A DNA stretch of 15,244 nt from Candidatus Woesearchaeota archaeon (GCA_013331575.1 DUGD01000079.1:1597-16840); one strand, 5' to 3'. Positions 1-7,778 are shown, counted from the stretch's first letter. Translations and numbers: made by a program. The notes: a model not told the origin generated them from the sequence alone.

Positions 1-3000
1 CTTGATGACTCGCAATCATACGCTGACGGTTCTGATCCGAATCTGGACGGACTCACCGTCGCGTTGCCGTCACTGACCATCAGTTCGGTGTCTTCGCCCG
101 CTTCGGTCTCACCAGGGGCAACATTCTCGTTTAGTTGCGCCACTACTCCGAACAATGTTGGTGGTATATACAATACCGGCACTGCAGCAAGTTCGTGCTC
201 ATTCACCGGATGGTCGGGCGGATCCGCGACATTCAGCTGTACCGCGACATCGAGCGTCGGAACGCACACCATTGGATGCGTCGCTGATTCATCCATGTGG
301 TCATCATCGCCGAGAACGAACAGCATTGTCGTCGCGTTGCCGTCCAACACCGCGGTCGTCACCGCTCCGGCGAGCGTCACTGCGAGTACCACGACCACCG
401 ACAGTGTATTCACGTTATCCTGCGCTATGTCTATTAGTCCCAATACCTATCCAGTGTACGACGCGGGGACGTTACTCTCAGGATATGGCGGAGGATGTTC
501 TTACAAGAACACTGTGGGCACCACAGCGAACTTCGATTGCGTCGCGCCGCGCGAACCCGGGTCGTACACTATCGGTTGCAACATCGACACGACCAAATCA
601 ACGCCCACAGGCGTCAATCCAAATGTTAAGACTATAGTCGTCAATTCTATATGTACGGGGTCAAACAATGGTGCTTGCTGCTATCCGAATGGAGGATCAT
701 ACCCTAATCCCGACGCGTACGGCAATGTTTGTCACGCGTGGTGCGATGCAGGTACGTGCAAGGTGTGCGACAGCATGGCGAACGGGGCGGCGTGTTTCTC
801 GACCAACTTCTGGTGCGCAGATAACTACTGCATCGGGAAGCTCGTGAACCCGTACCACTGCGGTAATAACGGCGCGAATTGCATGACCACGCTCCCTTGC
901 GCGACAGGAGTGGGTACATCGTGCAGCGACGCGAATTTTGTGAACGGTTCATGCCAGGGTGTCAACTGCTGGGCAGCTTGGAACGGCGCGGTGTGCGTTC
1001 CTGCGGCGAACGATTGTCAGTACGCGGCGTTCAATCATACATCCAATACATGCGGAGTCTTCAACAAACCCGACAACACCGTCTGCGCTTCCAATCCCAA
1101 GTACGGCGGCAGCACCGGGTTCTGCTGCAGCGGACAATGCAAAGACGTGACTCCTTCCACCGATCCATCGCATACATACACCTGTTGCAGCGGAAACACC
1201 GTCACCACGCAGACGAACAGCAGCAACTGCGGTTCGTGCGGTTATTCGTGCAACACCGCCAATGGCAGGTCCTGCGTGAATAGCGTCTGTTCTTGCGCGA
1301 GCGGGCTACCTTGCGGGGTAGATTATCCCGGTCCCGGAGGTCCTCCCATGACTAACGAGGACTTTACAGGCTGTTTCGGGGCCAGCTGTCCTGAGTGCAA
1401 ATCCGCTTCATGTTCTGGCTCAAGGACCATAAACAGATTTGCGGGACCGCCTACGGCTGTTTGCGATGATAACGATCCCGGAACTGAGTATTACTGCAAT
1501 CCTATGCCACCGGTAGCTCCTTTAGGCCCTCCGCCATTCGCCTGCAACAATGTTCCCAACGGCAATAGTTGTTCCGGAGGAAGCTGCGTAGATGGCAATT
1601 GCTGCGGCGCGGGTTGCACCATCGCCGGTGTCTGTTACGCGAACGGAGTGGAGAATCCATCGAACTCCTGTCAGTACTGCGATTCCGCAACTCCGAACGC
1701 ATGGACCACTAAATCGAACGGTGCCGCATGCACCGCCGATAGTTTCGAGTGCACGAATGATGTCTGTAGTGCAGGCGTCTGCACGCACCCAGCAAAACCT
1801 GTGAACACCGCATGCCGTACCACCGGTCGTTGCGACGGAGTGCAATCATGCTTAGATTCCTCGTGCGGCGCAGTGACTGTGCCTGCGAAAGTGACTGCTG
1901 GCCAATCGTTTATAGGAACGCGGATAGTGACGAACACCGGCGAAGGGCAGTGGACGACCGCCGCCGGATTCAAGCTGGGCTCGCAAACTGCGCAAGATAA
2001 CACTCGATGGGGCTTCAGCCGCGTAGCGCTATCATCATCGCCGATTAACCCTGCTCAAGCCACTACGTTTAGTATCGCCGCTACCGCCCCGACAACCCCG
2101 GGTACGTACGCGTTCGATTGGAAGACGCTCAAAGAAGGCATCGCATGGTTCGGCTCGACTTGCACCGCTTCCGTCATCGTCACGTGCGATAACGACAGCG
2201 ATGGATACAATGGTAGCTACACCGGTTGCACGAACCAGCTCGACTGCAACGACAATGACAACACTATCAATCCCGGACTGCTCGAGAACACTGCCGCCCG
2301 TTGCACTGATGGCAAGAACAATGACTGTGACATCGGGACCGATTATGACGGCGATACCCAGGGAACGGTCGTCCCTAAAGTGATTGGTGATAACACCTGC
2401 ACGGTAAACGCGCTGTCTGTAGTGATGCCGTCGGCCGTAGCGCTCAATACTCCATTCCGCGTGAATTGCACCGCGAACACCGGTCAGATCAGGAGCCTGT
2501 ACTATTCCGGTACCGCAGGAGTCACGTGCGACGATACCACTTGGTTGTGGAATGGCAATACCGTCAGCATGAACTGCACGACTACGGTGACGAGCGGCAC
2601 CATCACTTGCGGGGTCAATACTTCCCGTTCCTACTCTGCACCGCCCGCCTCCCAAGCTGTGAGCTTTGTTCCGGCGCAGGTCTTCATCTGCGATCAGGAT
2701 CTCGATACCTATCCGCGCACCGATGTTCCTATCGCTTGCCCGTTCATCCCGGCGAATGGCGATTGCAACGATCAAAACGCCAACGTCAATCCTGGGAAGA
2801 CCGAGTCCGTCGCAGCGGGCACGTGCGCTAACAACCTCGATGACGATTGCGATAGCGAGATCGATTACGCGGGCAATGTGACGTTGCCGCACGGCGACAA
2901 TGGCTGTCCGGTCGACGTCACCGCTATATCCGCGGAATCCCCATCTTGCGTGGGAGCGCTCGGTGTTGTCAACGTCGAATGCACCTACAATGCGGCGAAC

Positions 3001-4029
3001 GTGGGTAGTGCGCTCGCATTCATCAAACAGGGAGCGACTGCCCGCAATTGCACACCCGGAACATGGTCTGGTGCCATGGCGAGATTCTCTTGCTCAACCG
3101 CAGGACTCACCGCTGGCGTGGCGACGAGCGTCAATTGCTCGGTCAACTCCTCGCGCTCATACATGACCCCTCCCGATATGCAAGCGAGTGTTACACTTGT
3201 CGGTCCCGGCGGAGCGGGCAAATTCCTCGGTAATGATTGCATCTGCATGCCTGACGGTTCCTGCCCGGTGTGCGATGCAGACGGCGATAACCACAATACA
3301 ACTGCATTCCCAGCGCTCTGCTTGGGCATCAATGATGACTGTGATGATACAAACCCCGCCATTTATCCTGGTGCGCCGCGTGTCTGCGGCAATGGTGCGA
3401 GCGAATCGTGTGACGCCATCGATCCGGCATGCAAGATAACATGGACTGGTTACATCAACGATTCAACCGACGGAATGCCTATAACGCGTATCGGCAGCGT
3501 GGGTGTGGATAGTGAGCTGTCTCCGACAATGACCTATACGACGGTTCCGTCAGTGACGCAATTCTCTGTCGAAGTGGATTGGGGATACAGGAAGCTCTCC
3601 GCGAACGCATCGGGGTATGATCCCGCTGTGCTGCGTGACCAGCTCTTCCTTGTGAGCCCGACCCGGCAGGATATCACGCTCCGCCCCATGGAGTGCCAAC
3701 CTGATTGCACATTCGGTGGGTATTGCGATTATAGCTGCATCGGCCAGAACGGCTGCGCATGGGATGTCGTGGTCGATCCAGGCGATCAGGCGGATATACG
3801 CGCTGTGTGCGCTGACGCGCCCCCCGGCGATGTGAGAGCGTTCAATGATACGCACTATGTCATCTGCTGCGGAACAAGCGATGGCGTGTTCATGGAGATG
3901 GACGATTACCGTGCCGGTTTCACCATAGAGACTTGCAATCCGACAATCATCCGTACGTCGCGTATGGTGCGGTATAATGGGAAATTCCATCAGCTCACCG
4001 TGCTCACCGCTAAGGGTTGCGAAGAGTGA
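1..4029 (+). CDS. Giant secreted Cys-rich protein with Ig-like, FW and MopE-type metal-binding repeats (5' partial)
   Basis: The reading frame is open from base 1, so the gene enters from the left. The TTG at 64 is not its start: the words around it (VALPS) recur at an internal repeat boundary near 340. Domain positions count from that TTG. Ig-like Cys-containing repeats lie at about 1-92, 93-194, 781-873 and 950-1050. A Cys-rich block spans 195-600, with a Stig1-like NCGSCGYSC stretch (about 374-412) and a CTNDVCSAGVCTH unit. An NBR1-type FW domain lies at about 606-706 (NTGEGQW, PGTYAFDW, WFG). MopE-like metal-binding repeats sit at 708-763, 876-937 and 1070-1124 (CDNDSDGY, DCNDND, NPG, DDDCD). 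A carboxypeptidase-regulatory-like beta domain covers about 1126-1209. A Cys motif (CQPDC, CIGQNGC, ICCG) follows at 1211-1269. There is no C-terminal membrane helix; a signal peptide would be upstream. The family comparison suggests an extracellular adhesin or metal-binding surface protein. The ligand is unknown. Confidence 0.85.
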   Translation, partial: LDDSQSYADGSDPNLDGLTVALPSLTISSVSSPASVSPGATFSFSCATTPNNVGGIYNTGTAASSCSFTGWSGGSATFSCTATSSVGTHTIGCVADSSMWSSSPRTNSIVVALPSNTAVVTAPASVTASTTTTDSVFTLSCAMSISPNTYPVYDAGTLLSGYGGGCSYKNTVGTTANFDCVAPREPGSYTIGCNIDTTKSTPTGVNPNVKTIVVNSICTGSNNGACCYPNGGSYPNPDAYGNVCHAWCDAGTCKVCDSMANGAACFSTNFWCADNYCIGKLVNPYHCGNNGANCMTTLPCATGVGTSCSDANFVNGSCQGVNCWAAWNGAVCVPAANDCQYAAFNHTSNTCGVFNKPDNTVCASNPKYGGSTGFCCSGQCKDVTPSTDPSHTYTCCSGNTVTTQTNSSNCGSCGYSCNTANGRSCVNSVCSCASGLPCGVDYPGPGGPPMTNEDFTGCFGASCPECKSASCSGSRTINRFAGPPTAVCDDNDPGTEYYCNPMPPVAPLGPPPFACNNVPNGNSCSGGSCVDGNCCGAGCTIAGVCYANGVENPSNSCQYCDSATPNAWTTKSNGAACTADSFECTNDVCSAGVCTHPAKPVNTACRTTGRCDGVQSCLDSSCGAVTVPAKVTAGQSFIGTRIVTNTGEGQWTTAAGFKLGSQTAQDNTRWGFSRVALSSSPINPAQATTFSIAATAPTTPGTYAFDWKTLKEGIAWFGSTCTASVIVTCDNDSDGYNGSYTGCTNQLDCNDNDNTINPGLLENTAARCTDGKNNDCDIGTDYDGDTQGTVVPKVIGDNTCTVNALSVVMPSAVALNTPFRVNCTANTGQIRSLYYSGTAGVTCDDTTWLWNGNTVSMNCTTTVTSGTITCGVNTSRSYSAPPASQAVSFVPAQVFICDQDLDTYPRTDVPIACPFIPANGDCNDQNANVNPGKTESVAAGTCANNLDDDCDSEIDYAGNVTLPHGDNGCPVDVTAISAESPSCVGALGVVNVECTYNAANVGSALAFIKQGATARNCTPGTWSGAMARFSCSTAGLTAGVATSVNCSVNSSRSYMTPPDMQASVTLVGPGGAGKFLGNDCICMPDGSCPVCDADGDNHNTTAFPALCLGINDDCDDTNPAIYPGAPRVCGNGASESCDAIDPACKITWTGYINDSTDGMPITRIGSVGVDSELSPTMTYTTVPSVTQFSVEVDWGYRKLSANASGYDPAVLRDQLFLVSPTRQDITLRPMECQPDCTFGGYCDYSCIGQNGCAWDVVVDPGDQADIRAVCADAPPGDVRAFNDTHYVICCGTSDGVFMEMDDYRAGFTIETCNPTIIRTSRMVRYNGKFHQLTVLTAKGCEE

Positions 4030-4346
4030 TGTTCTAGGTTATCCATCGCCGATTATTGATCGCTATCATTGTCCGTCCCGGTGTGCTGTCCTAGATGTCC
4101 GGATGCGGTTTTCCTTCGCAAGCTGATTGTTGCGTTAGAGGAGTTGAGGAGGACTGCCTTGGAGCAGACCGCGAGGGGTGAATGCTGCGAGTAGAAGCGA
4201 TGCAGCACTATGAGCTCTGAGGCAGTTCCGCGTAGCGCGACATACCCTCCGCAGTCCTCAAGCGTTAGAGGATGGCGGATGAACGCACAGTTTCCATTGT
4301 GCGACATCTCTGAAGGGATACTGTGTTCGGAGTCGTTTGACGGACG
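4030..4346. other. Intergenic region with inverted repeats, no convincing gene
   Basis: These 317 bases separate two convergent genes. A 9-bp perfect inverted repeat (GAGGACTGC at 4149-4157, GCAGTCCTC at 4251-4259) encloses a smaller pairing (GAGGG 4173-4177 with CCCTC 4245-4249) and a hairpin (TGCTGC 4183-4188 with GCAGCA 4202-4207). The word GCGTTAGAGG appears twice, near 4132 and 4263. An 84-codon minus-strand frame (4053-4307) has no ribosome-binding site and no recognisable domain, so I do not call it. The region could hold a structured RNA or only the overlapping 3' ends of two transcripts. I recognise no known RNA family. Confidence 0.4.
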
Positions 4347-5480
4347 CTATCGTACCACGAAAACCTTCGGCACGTTCGTGAGGTTCGCGAAACCGGTCTT
4401 CGTCACAAGGACTGTATCCTCGATGCGCACGCCGCCGAGTTCTTTGTAGTAGAGTCCTGGTTCTACCGTGATGACCATGCCGGGCGCAAGAATAGTATCT
4501 GAACGCGGTCCTACGCCGGGATCCTCGTGGATATCAAGACCGAGGCCGTGACCGACCGAATGGATGAACCCTCCTTCTTCGGTCGTCTTGTAACCCATCC
4601 GCTGGAATACTGCTGCTGCGGCGGTGTGAATTTCACTTGCCTTCCTGCCCGGTTTCACCGTCATGAGCGCCGCTATCTGCGCTTTCCGCACGGCATCGTA
4701 TAGCTTGAGGAGGTTTTTCGCCGGTGTCCCTTTGAGGAATGTCCGTGTCATATCGAAATAATACCCCGACGTGTTGTCGCGCGGGAAGATGTCGATGACG
4801 ATCGTCGTGCCGGCATAGATTGCTCCAGAGCCGCGGTTGTGCGGTTGAGCCGCTTGCTCTCCGCAGGAGACGATAGTCTCTCCTGACGAGCATCCGTTGT
4901 CGATGAATATCTTCTCTATCTCCGCTTTCAATCGTTCGCTCGTGAGCCGCTCGCCTTCATACGTCAGGGTATCATCCCATTCTATCGTCGACGTCTTGAT
5001 GATGTCCGCGGCGTGTTGCATCGCTCGCTTCGCGACCCTTCCTGCGCGTTTGATGGCGGCGACCTCTTCTTGCAATTTCACGATGCGCTCGGGGAAGAAG
5101 CTTTCCAAGAATCGGACGCGCAAGCCGTGCTCGCGCAACGTCTCGGTGTGCAACGACCATGCGTTGTCGGGCAGGAAGACTTCGGTGATGTTGTATGAGA
5201 GCAGGAATGCCGCGGCGATATCGGCGAGGTTGCGTCGCCTGCCCACGGGTTTTCGTTGGTTCTTGAGATCGATGGACTCGAGCAGGATGATTTTGGTGCC
5301 GGGTTTCGCCTCTTCTTTCGCCCGGCTGTATTCGAGCGAGCTGACGATGATGTACTCTTTGGTCTTTTTTCCTGTGCCGAACTGTATCCAGATGAACGGA
5401 TCGGGAATGACGACTTTCGTCGCGTAGCGCATATCGCTATCCGTGCTGCTCGCGATGAGGATCTTGGCGCTGCCGGTCAT
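4347..5480 (-). CDS. M24 family metallopeptidase, Xaa-Pro peptidase (prolidase/aminopeptidase P type)
   Basis: This 377-residue cytoplasmic enzyme of the pita-bread fold should cleave X-Pro bonds in peptides with a dinuclear metal centre. All five metal ligands of the family are present: D230 (VIDIFPR), D243 (YFDMTRT), H311 (HSVGHGLG), E340 (TVEPGLYY) and E354 (VRIEDT). H307 and H318 match the accessory catalytic histidines. Residues 1-130 form a creatinase-N-like domain, and the catalytic domain covers about 135-377. The length is normal for the family. The ATG at 5480 was chosen because a TATA-like box lies about 26 nt upstream, which would give an almost leaderless transcript. The gene shares its orientation with the lipoprotein gene at 5769-7160, but a T-rich terminator and a repeat separate them, so they are probably separate units. 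Whether it acts as a dipeptidase or an aminopeptidase cannot be told from sequence alone. Confidence 0.93.
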   Translation of the reverse strand: MTGSAKILIASSTDSDMRYATKVVIPDPFIWIQFGTGKKTKEYIIVSSLEYSRAKEEAKPGTKIILLESIDLKNQRKPVGRRRNLADIAAAFLLSYNITEVFLPDNAWSLHTETLREHGLRVRFLESFFPERIVKLQEEVAAIKRAGRVAKRAMQHAADIIKTSTIEWDDTLTYEGERLTSERLKAEIEKIFIDNGCSSGETIVSCGEQAAQPHNRGSGAIYAGTTIVIDIFPRDNTSGYYFDMTRTFLKGTPAKNLLKLYDAVRKAQIAALMTVKPGRKASEIHTAAAAVFQRMGYKTTEEGGFIHSVGHGLGLDIHEDPGVGPRSDTILAPGMVITVEPGLYYKELGGVRIEDTVLVTKTGFANLTNVPKVFVVR

Positions 5481-5502
5481 GGAGTCGTTGTTTCCTTCCG
5501 GC

Positions 5503-5510
5503 TATAAAAT
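5503..5510 (-). promoter_or_regulatory. TATA box of the M24 peptidase gene
   Basis: The minus strand reads ATTTTATA here, centred about 26 nt before the ATG at 5480. Archaeal transcription starts about 25 nt downstream of TATA, so the message would begin at or next to the start codon. This is inferred from position and sequence. Confidence 0.5.
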
Positions 5511-5556
5511 GGTTGTGCAGAGACGGGTTCATGGTGCAAATGATATACCGTCAGAT

Positions 5557-5708
5557 GTACGACTGCCGCCTTGGCACACGCGCTGAGGGCGAGTCGTGGC
5601 GAGTACGCCACCCTGACGAGCCGAGGAAACTGGAGGTTTCCTGGCTCGGGGAATTCACAGATTCCCTCGAGCCTGAAACCCACTCGAGAGTACGACCGCC
5701 GCGGCAGG
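5557..5708 (-). repeat. Dispersed structured repeat, copy C (inverted orientation)
   Basis: Read on the minus strand, this copy begins with TGCCGCGGCGG followed by TACTCTCGA and ends with GCCAAGGCGGC. The same boxes bound copies A and B at 7462-7677. The middle is longer than in those copies. It holds a hairpin of about 13 pairs (5617-5630 with 5636-5648, one bulged A) and a second one (GGGAAT 5649-5654 with ATTCCC 5661-5666). No open frame here is believable. The copy lies between the peptidase promoter and the terminator of the lipoprotein gene. Confidence 0.6.
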
Positions 5709-5713
5709 TCAAG

Positions 5714-5761
5714 TAAAAACGATTTGAAAAAATAGAGAATAAGAAAACGAATAAGAAAAAA
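5714..5761 (-). terminator. Oligo-T terminator of the lipoprotein gene
   Basis: On the minus strand, just after the lipoprotein stop codon, there are four T-runs of 4 to 6 bases: 5756-5761, 5744-5747, 5727-5732 and 5715-5719. Archaeal RNA polymerase stops at such runs without needing a hairpin. The run count and position fit a terminator. Confidence 0.6.
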
Positions 5762-5768
5762 TAGCATT

Positions 5769-7160
5769 CTATGCGATTACTACACCGCTCTCACCGTTCT
5801 CATCGAGTATCTCGAAGCCGGAGAGCGTGAGGTAGTTCGCGTACGGGTTCGGGATGCAGCGGTAGCCATCGCTCTTGACGCTCCAAGAGATCGCCTTTCC
5901 GTCCGTGCCTTTGGACGCGAAGCCGCATTGCGTCTCGCTCGGGCAGTCGGTGGATTTCGTGCATCTTTCCATCCCAAGGACTTCGGTCTTGCCGTAGTGC
6001 TCGATGCAGAACCGCATGGGGAATTGTCCTGTGTAGCTGTCCTCCGGGCATGCGTCAACGCAGCGATAACCGAACTCTTCCGCGTCATTCCTCTCTTGCT
6101 CGGTCGAGCATATGACTGATGGCGGGGCGAGTTTCGGCATGGGTGACGGGGTCGTTTCACATTCACCAGGGACATAGTATTGGTTCTGTGCCCTGCATGC
6201 GCCGCACGCGTTACCGTATGTCTGGCCGTCGTTGCCGCAGACGGGGTTGTAGTCCATCGTGCACGGTCCTTCTGGGTCCATCTTCTCGCAGAAGATTGCT
6301 CCAGGGGCCGGTTTCTTGCCATCGTCTGTCGGGCATTCGCCCGGGACATAGCCATAGACATCTTTGTCGCCGCATGCGCTGCAACCGTTGCCGTACGTCA
6401 CCTTGTCGGTGGACGGGCAGGGTTGTGTGATGCACCGGATGCCATTGTCCTTGTCCGCGCAGACGGGGTCATACTGCATCGTGCATGCTTCGGGGCGCGA
6501 GTCAGAGCATGTGGTGTATGGTACGCAACCGCGGCCTTCGATGCAGGAGTTGCCGGTCTCGCAAGTCGTGGCCGCGCATGGCGGGACTTCTGTTTCATCG
6601 TCTGTTGTAGCTTCGCAGCCGCAGCCGGTCTCGTCGCCGAAGTACTGCTTGTCTTCAGGGCAGGCGAATTTGATCCTCATGCAGACTTCAGGGTCGGTGC
6701 TCTTGTATGATCGTCCTTCTATTGCGGGGTCGCATGCGCCTTCGGTGTAGCTCTCCACTTTCATCGCAGCGCATGCAGTGCATTTGTTGCCGTACGTCTG
6801 GAAGATGATGTCGCCCATATTGAGGCCTATCTTGCCGCACACGGGCATGTACTCCTTCGTGCATGCCTCTTGGCGTTCGACAGGGCAGAGCGTCACATCT
6901 TTTTGCGGGGTTCCAACGGTCCCCGGCGCGATGCATCCTTCTTCGCGGAAGAGCGCCCACTCCTCGCACTCTCTACCCTCGATGATGCAGACGCCTATCT
7001 GTCCGTCCGGCGTGTCGCGTATATCGAGTGTTCCCCCCTTTTCGACGCAGTTGGTCGATGCCGGGTTGGCGACTTGCACGTCGTCCGGACCGGTCGGACC
7101 GCTGCACGCGCTCAATGCGAGCAGGGCGATGATGAATATCGGGAATGCGTAGTATCTCAT
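5769..7160 (-). CDS. Lipoprotein with DUF333 and three Kazal-type protease inhibitor domains
   Basis: From the ATG at 7160 this is a 463-residue protein. It starts with a short basic region, a hydrophobic helix and a lipobox LSAC (Cys19), so it should be anchored outside the cell by a lipid. An in-frame ATG at 7175 adds five residues. I prefer 7160 because AAAGGTG lies just before it. A DUF333 domain (NPASTNC, EECEEW-like pattern ending REEGC) covers about 32-76. Kazal-like domains follow at about 96-143 (CTKEYMPVCG, TYGNKCTAC), 222-276 (CTMQYDPVCA, TYGNGCSAC) and 296-334 (CTMDYNPVCGNDGQTYGNAC). Between Kazal 1 and 2 is a YFGDETGCGCE motif. The C-terminal part is Cys-rich and unassigned. Kazal domains block serine proteases by a loop inserted into the active site; the target here is unknown. 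The third domain is the most canonical, and the first two carry insertions. Confidence 0.9.
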   Translation of the reverse strand: MRYYAFPIFIIALLALSACSGPTGPDDVQVANPASTNCVEKGGTLDIRDTPDGQIGVCIIEGRECEEWALFREEGCIAPGTVGTPQKDVTLCPVERQEACTKEYMPVCGKIGLNMGDIIFQTYGNKCTACAAMKVESYTEGACDPAIEGRSYKSTDPEVCMRIKFACPEDKQYFGDETGCGCEATTDDETEVPPCAATTCETGNSCIEGRGCVPYTTCSDSRPEACTMQYDPVCADKDNGIRCITQPCPSTDKVTYGNGCSACGDKDVYGYVPGECPTDDGKKPAPGAIFCEKMDPEGPCTMDYNPVCGNDGQTYGNACGACRAQNQYYVPGECETTPSPMPKLAPPSVICSTEQERNDAEEFGYRCVDACPEDSYTGQFPMRFCIEHYGKTEVLGMERCTKSTDCPSETQCGFASKGTDGKAISWSVKSDGYRCIPNPYANYLTLSGFEILDENGESGVVIA

Positions 7161-7196
7161 GGTTGCACCTTTCATTCTTGTTTGTCGATTATCTCT

Positions 7197-7223
7197 CTAT
7201 TATATATGTTTTTTATATATACT
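7197..7223 (-). promoter_or_regulatory. AT-rich promoter of the lipoprotein gene
   Basis: Two TATA-like words lie in tandem on the minus strand: TATATATAAAA (about 7213-7223) and CATATATAAT (about 7197-7207). They would start transcripts about 32 or 16 nt ahead of the ATG at 7160, and both transcripts would keep the AAAGGTG ribosome-binding site. Which one is used cannot be told. Confidence 0.55.
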
Positions 7224-7287
7224 TTGAGATGGGTTCGGGCAGGATTGAAGTCTACTGGCTGCTTCTCTTTAGCTCTCTTAATTTAGG

Positions 7288-7459
7288 AGTACCTCGTGCT
7301 TCAGCTCGAGGGTGAACGCCTTGGAGTATGACCAGAAATCGTGCCGATTTATGCAGGCACGATTTCGTATGTTCACGGAACGGAGTGAGTTGAATGCTCT
7401 GCGTTCATCGAGTTGAAGCATTGGATACCCCGCCCTTTAGGGCGGGGTTATTCATTTAC
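7288..7459 (+). mobile_element. Solo IS200/IS605-like element end, omega-RNA-like, no transposase
   Basis: A chain of hairpins ends in a perfect 8-bp stem with a TTTA loop (CCCCGCCC 7428-7435, GGGCGGGG 7440-7447), followed by TTATTCAT. That arrangement is typical of the right end of IS200/IS605-family elements, where TnpB guide (omega) RNAs terminate. Upstream are CCTCG/CGAGG (7292-7296, 7307-7311), GTGAAC/GTTCAC (7312-7317, 7371-7376) around a perfect 11-bp stem (7335-7345 with 7356-7366), and AATGCT/AGCATT (7393-7398, 7417-7422) after GGAGTGAG. No tnpA or tnpB is present. It is either a non-autonomous (MITE-like) copy or a relic. The family assignment is by resemblance, and the outer borders are approximate. 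Confidence 0.5.
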
Positions 7460-7461
7460 TC

Positions 7462-7564
7462 GGCCGCGGCGGATATACTCTCGACCGGTCTCGCCGCTCG
7501 CATGACGACTTCGTCGTACTCGCGTCTCGGATTGCACGCCAAGGCGGCTATCTGTGTACGATTA
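7462..7564 (+). repeat. Dispersed structured repeat, copy A
   Basis: It starts GGCCGCGGCGG, then TATACTCTCGA and GGTCTCG, and ends GCCAAGGCGGC followed by TGTACGATTA. The GCCGC near its start can pair with the GCGGC near its end. A small internal hairpin is present (ACGAC TTC GTCGT, about 7505-7517). It directly abuts copy B and has no coding frame of its own. Confidence 0.7.
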
Positions 7565-7677
7565 GGCCGCGGCGGATGCACTCTCGAATGGTCTCGAGGC
7601 TCGCAGTTGCTCGGTCGCTACCTCGCAAACTCGCCTCTCGGCACGTACGCCAAGGCGGCCGTTTCTCTCTACGATTA
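7565..7677 (+). repeat. Dispersed structured repeat, copy B
   Basis: This is a direct tandem partner of copy A. It repeats GGCCGCGGCGG, CACTCTCGA, GGTCTCGAGGCTCG and, at the end, GCCAAGGCGGC and CTACGATTA. It is 10 bases longer than copy A; the ends are conserved and the middle varies. The copies join without any spacer. Confidence 0.7.
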
Positions 7678-7778
7678 TCTCCTGTTGTCGATGATTCTGC
7701 CGACGATAGGGGCTATAATGGTTGTTGTGCTGTTTCTGGTGTCTTCTTCCACTGGACACTTCGGGTTTTGCGCGCAAA

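Noticed and set aside
2035..2892. 285-codon minus-strand frame opposite the giant protein
   Set aside because: It is antisense to clear Ig-like and MopE repeats, is Arg/Ile/Val-biased with no domain, and has no ribosome-binding site.
4053..4307. 84-codon minus-strand frame
   Set aside because: It has no ribosome-binding site and no domain, and it overlaps the inverted repeats. It is possible but not supportable.
5477..5767. 96-codon minus-strand frame between the peptidase and lipoprotein genes
   Set aside because: It runs through the terminator T-runs, repeat copy C and the peptidase promoter. The hydrophobic start is only translated T-runs.
7235..7275. Possible tRNA (GGTTCG word)
   Set aside because: No cloverleaf arms can be formed around it, and the T-loop word lacks the matching AATCC side.
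7462..7677. CRISPR array reading of the tandem repeat pair
   Set aside because: There are only two units, of unequal length, with conserved ends and a variable middle. Regular short repeats with unique spacers are absent, and there are no cas genes.
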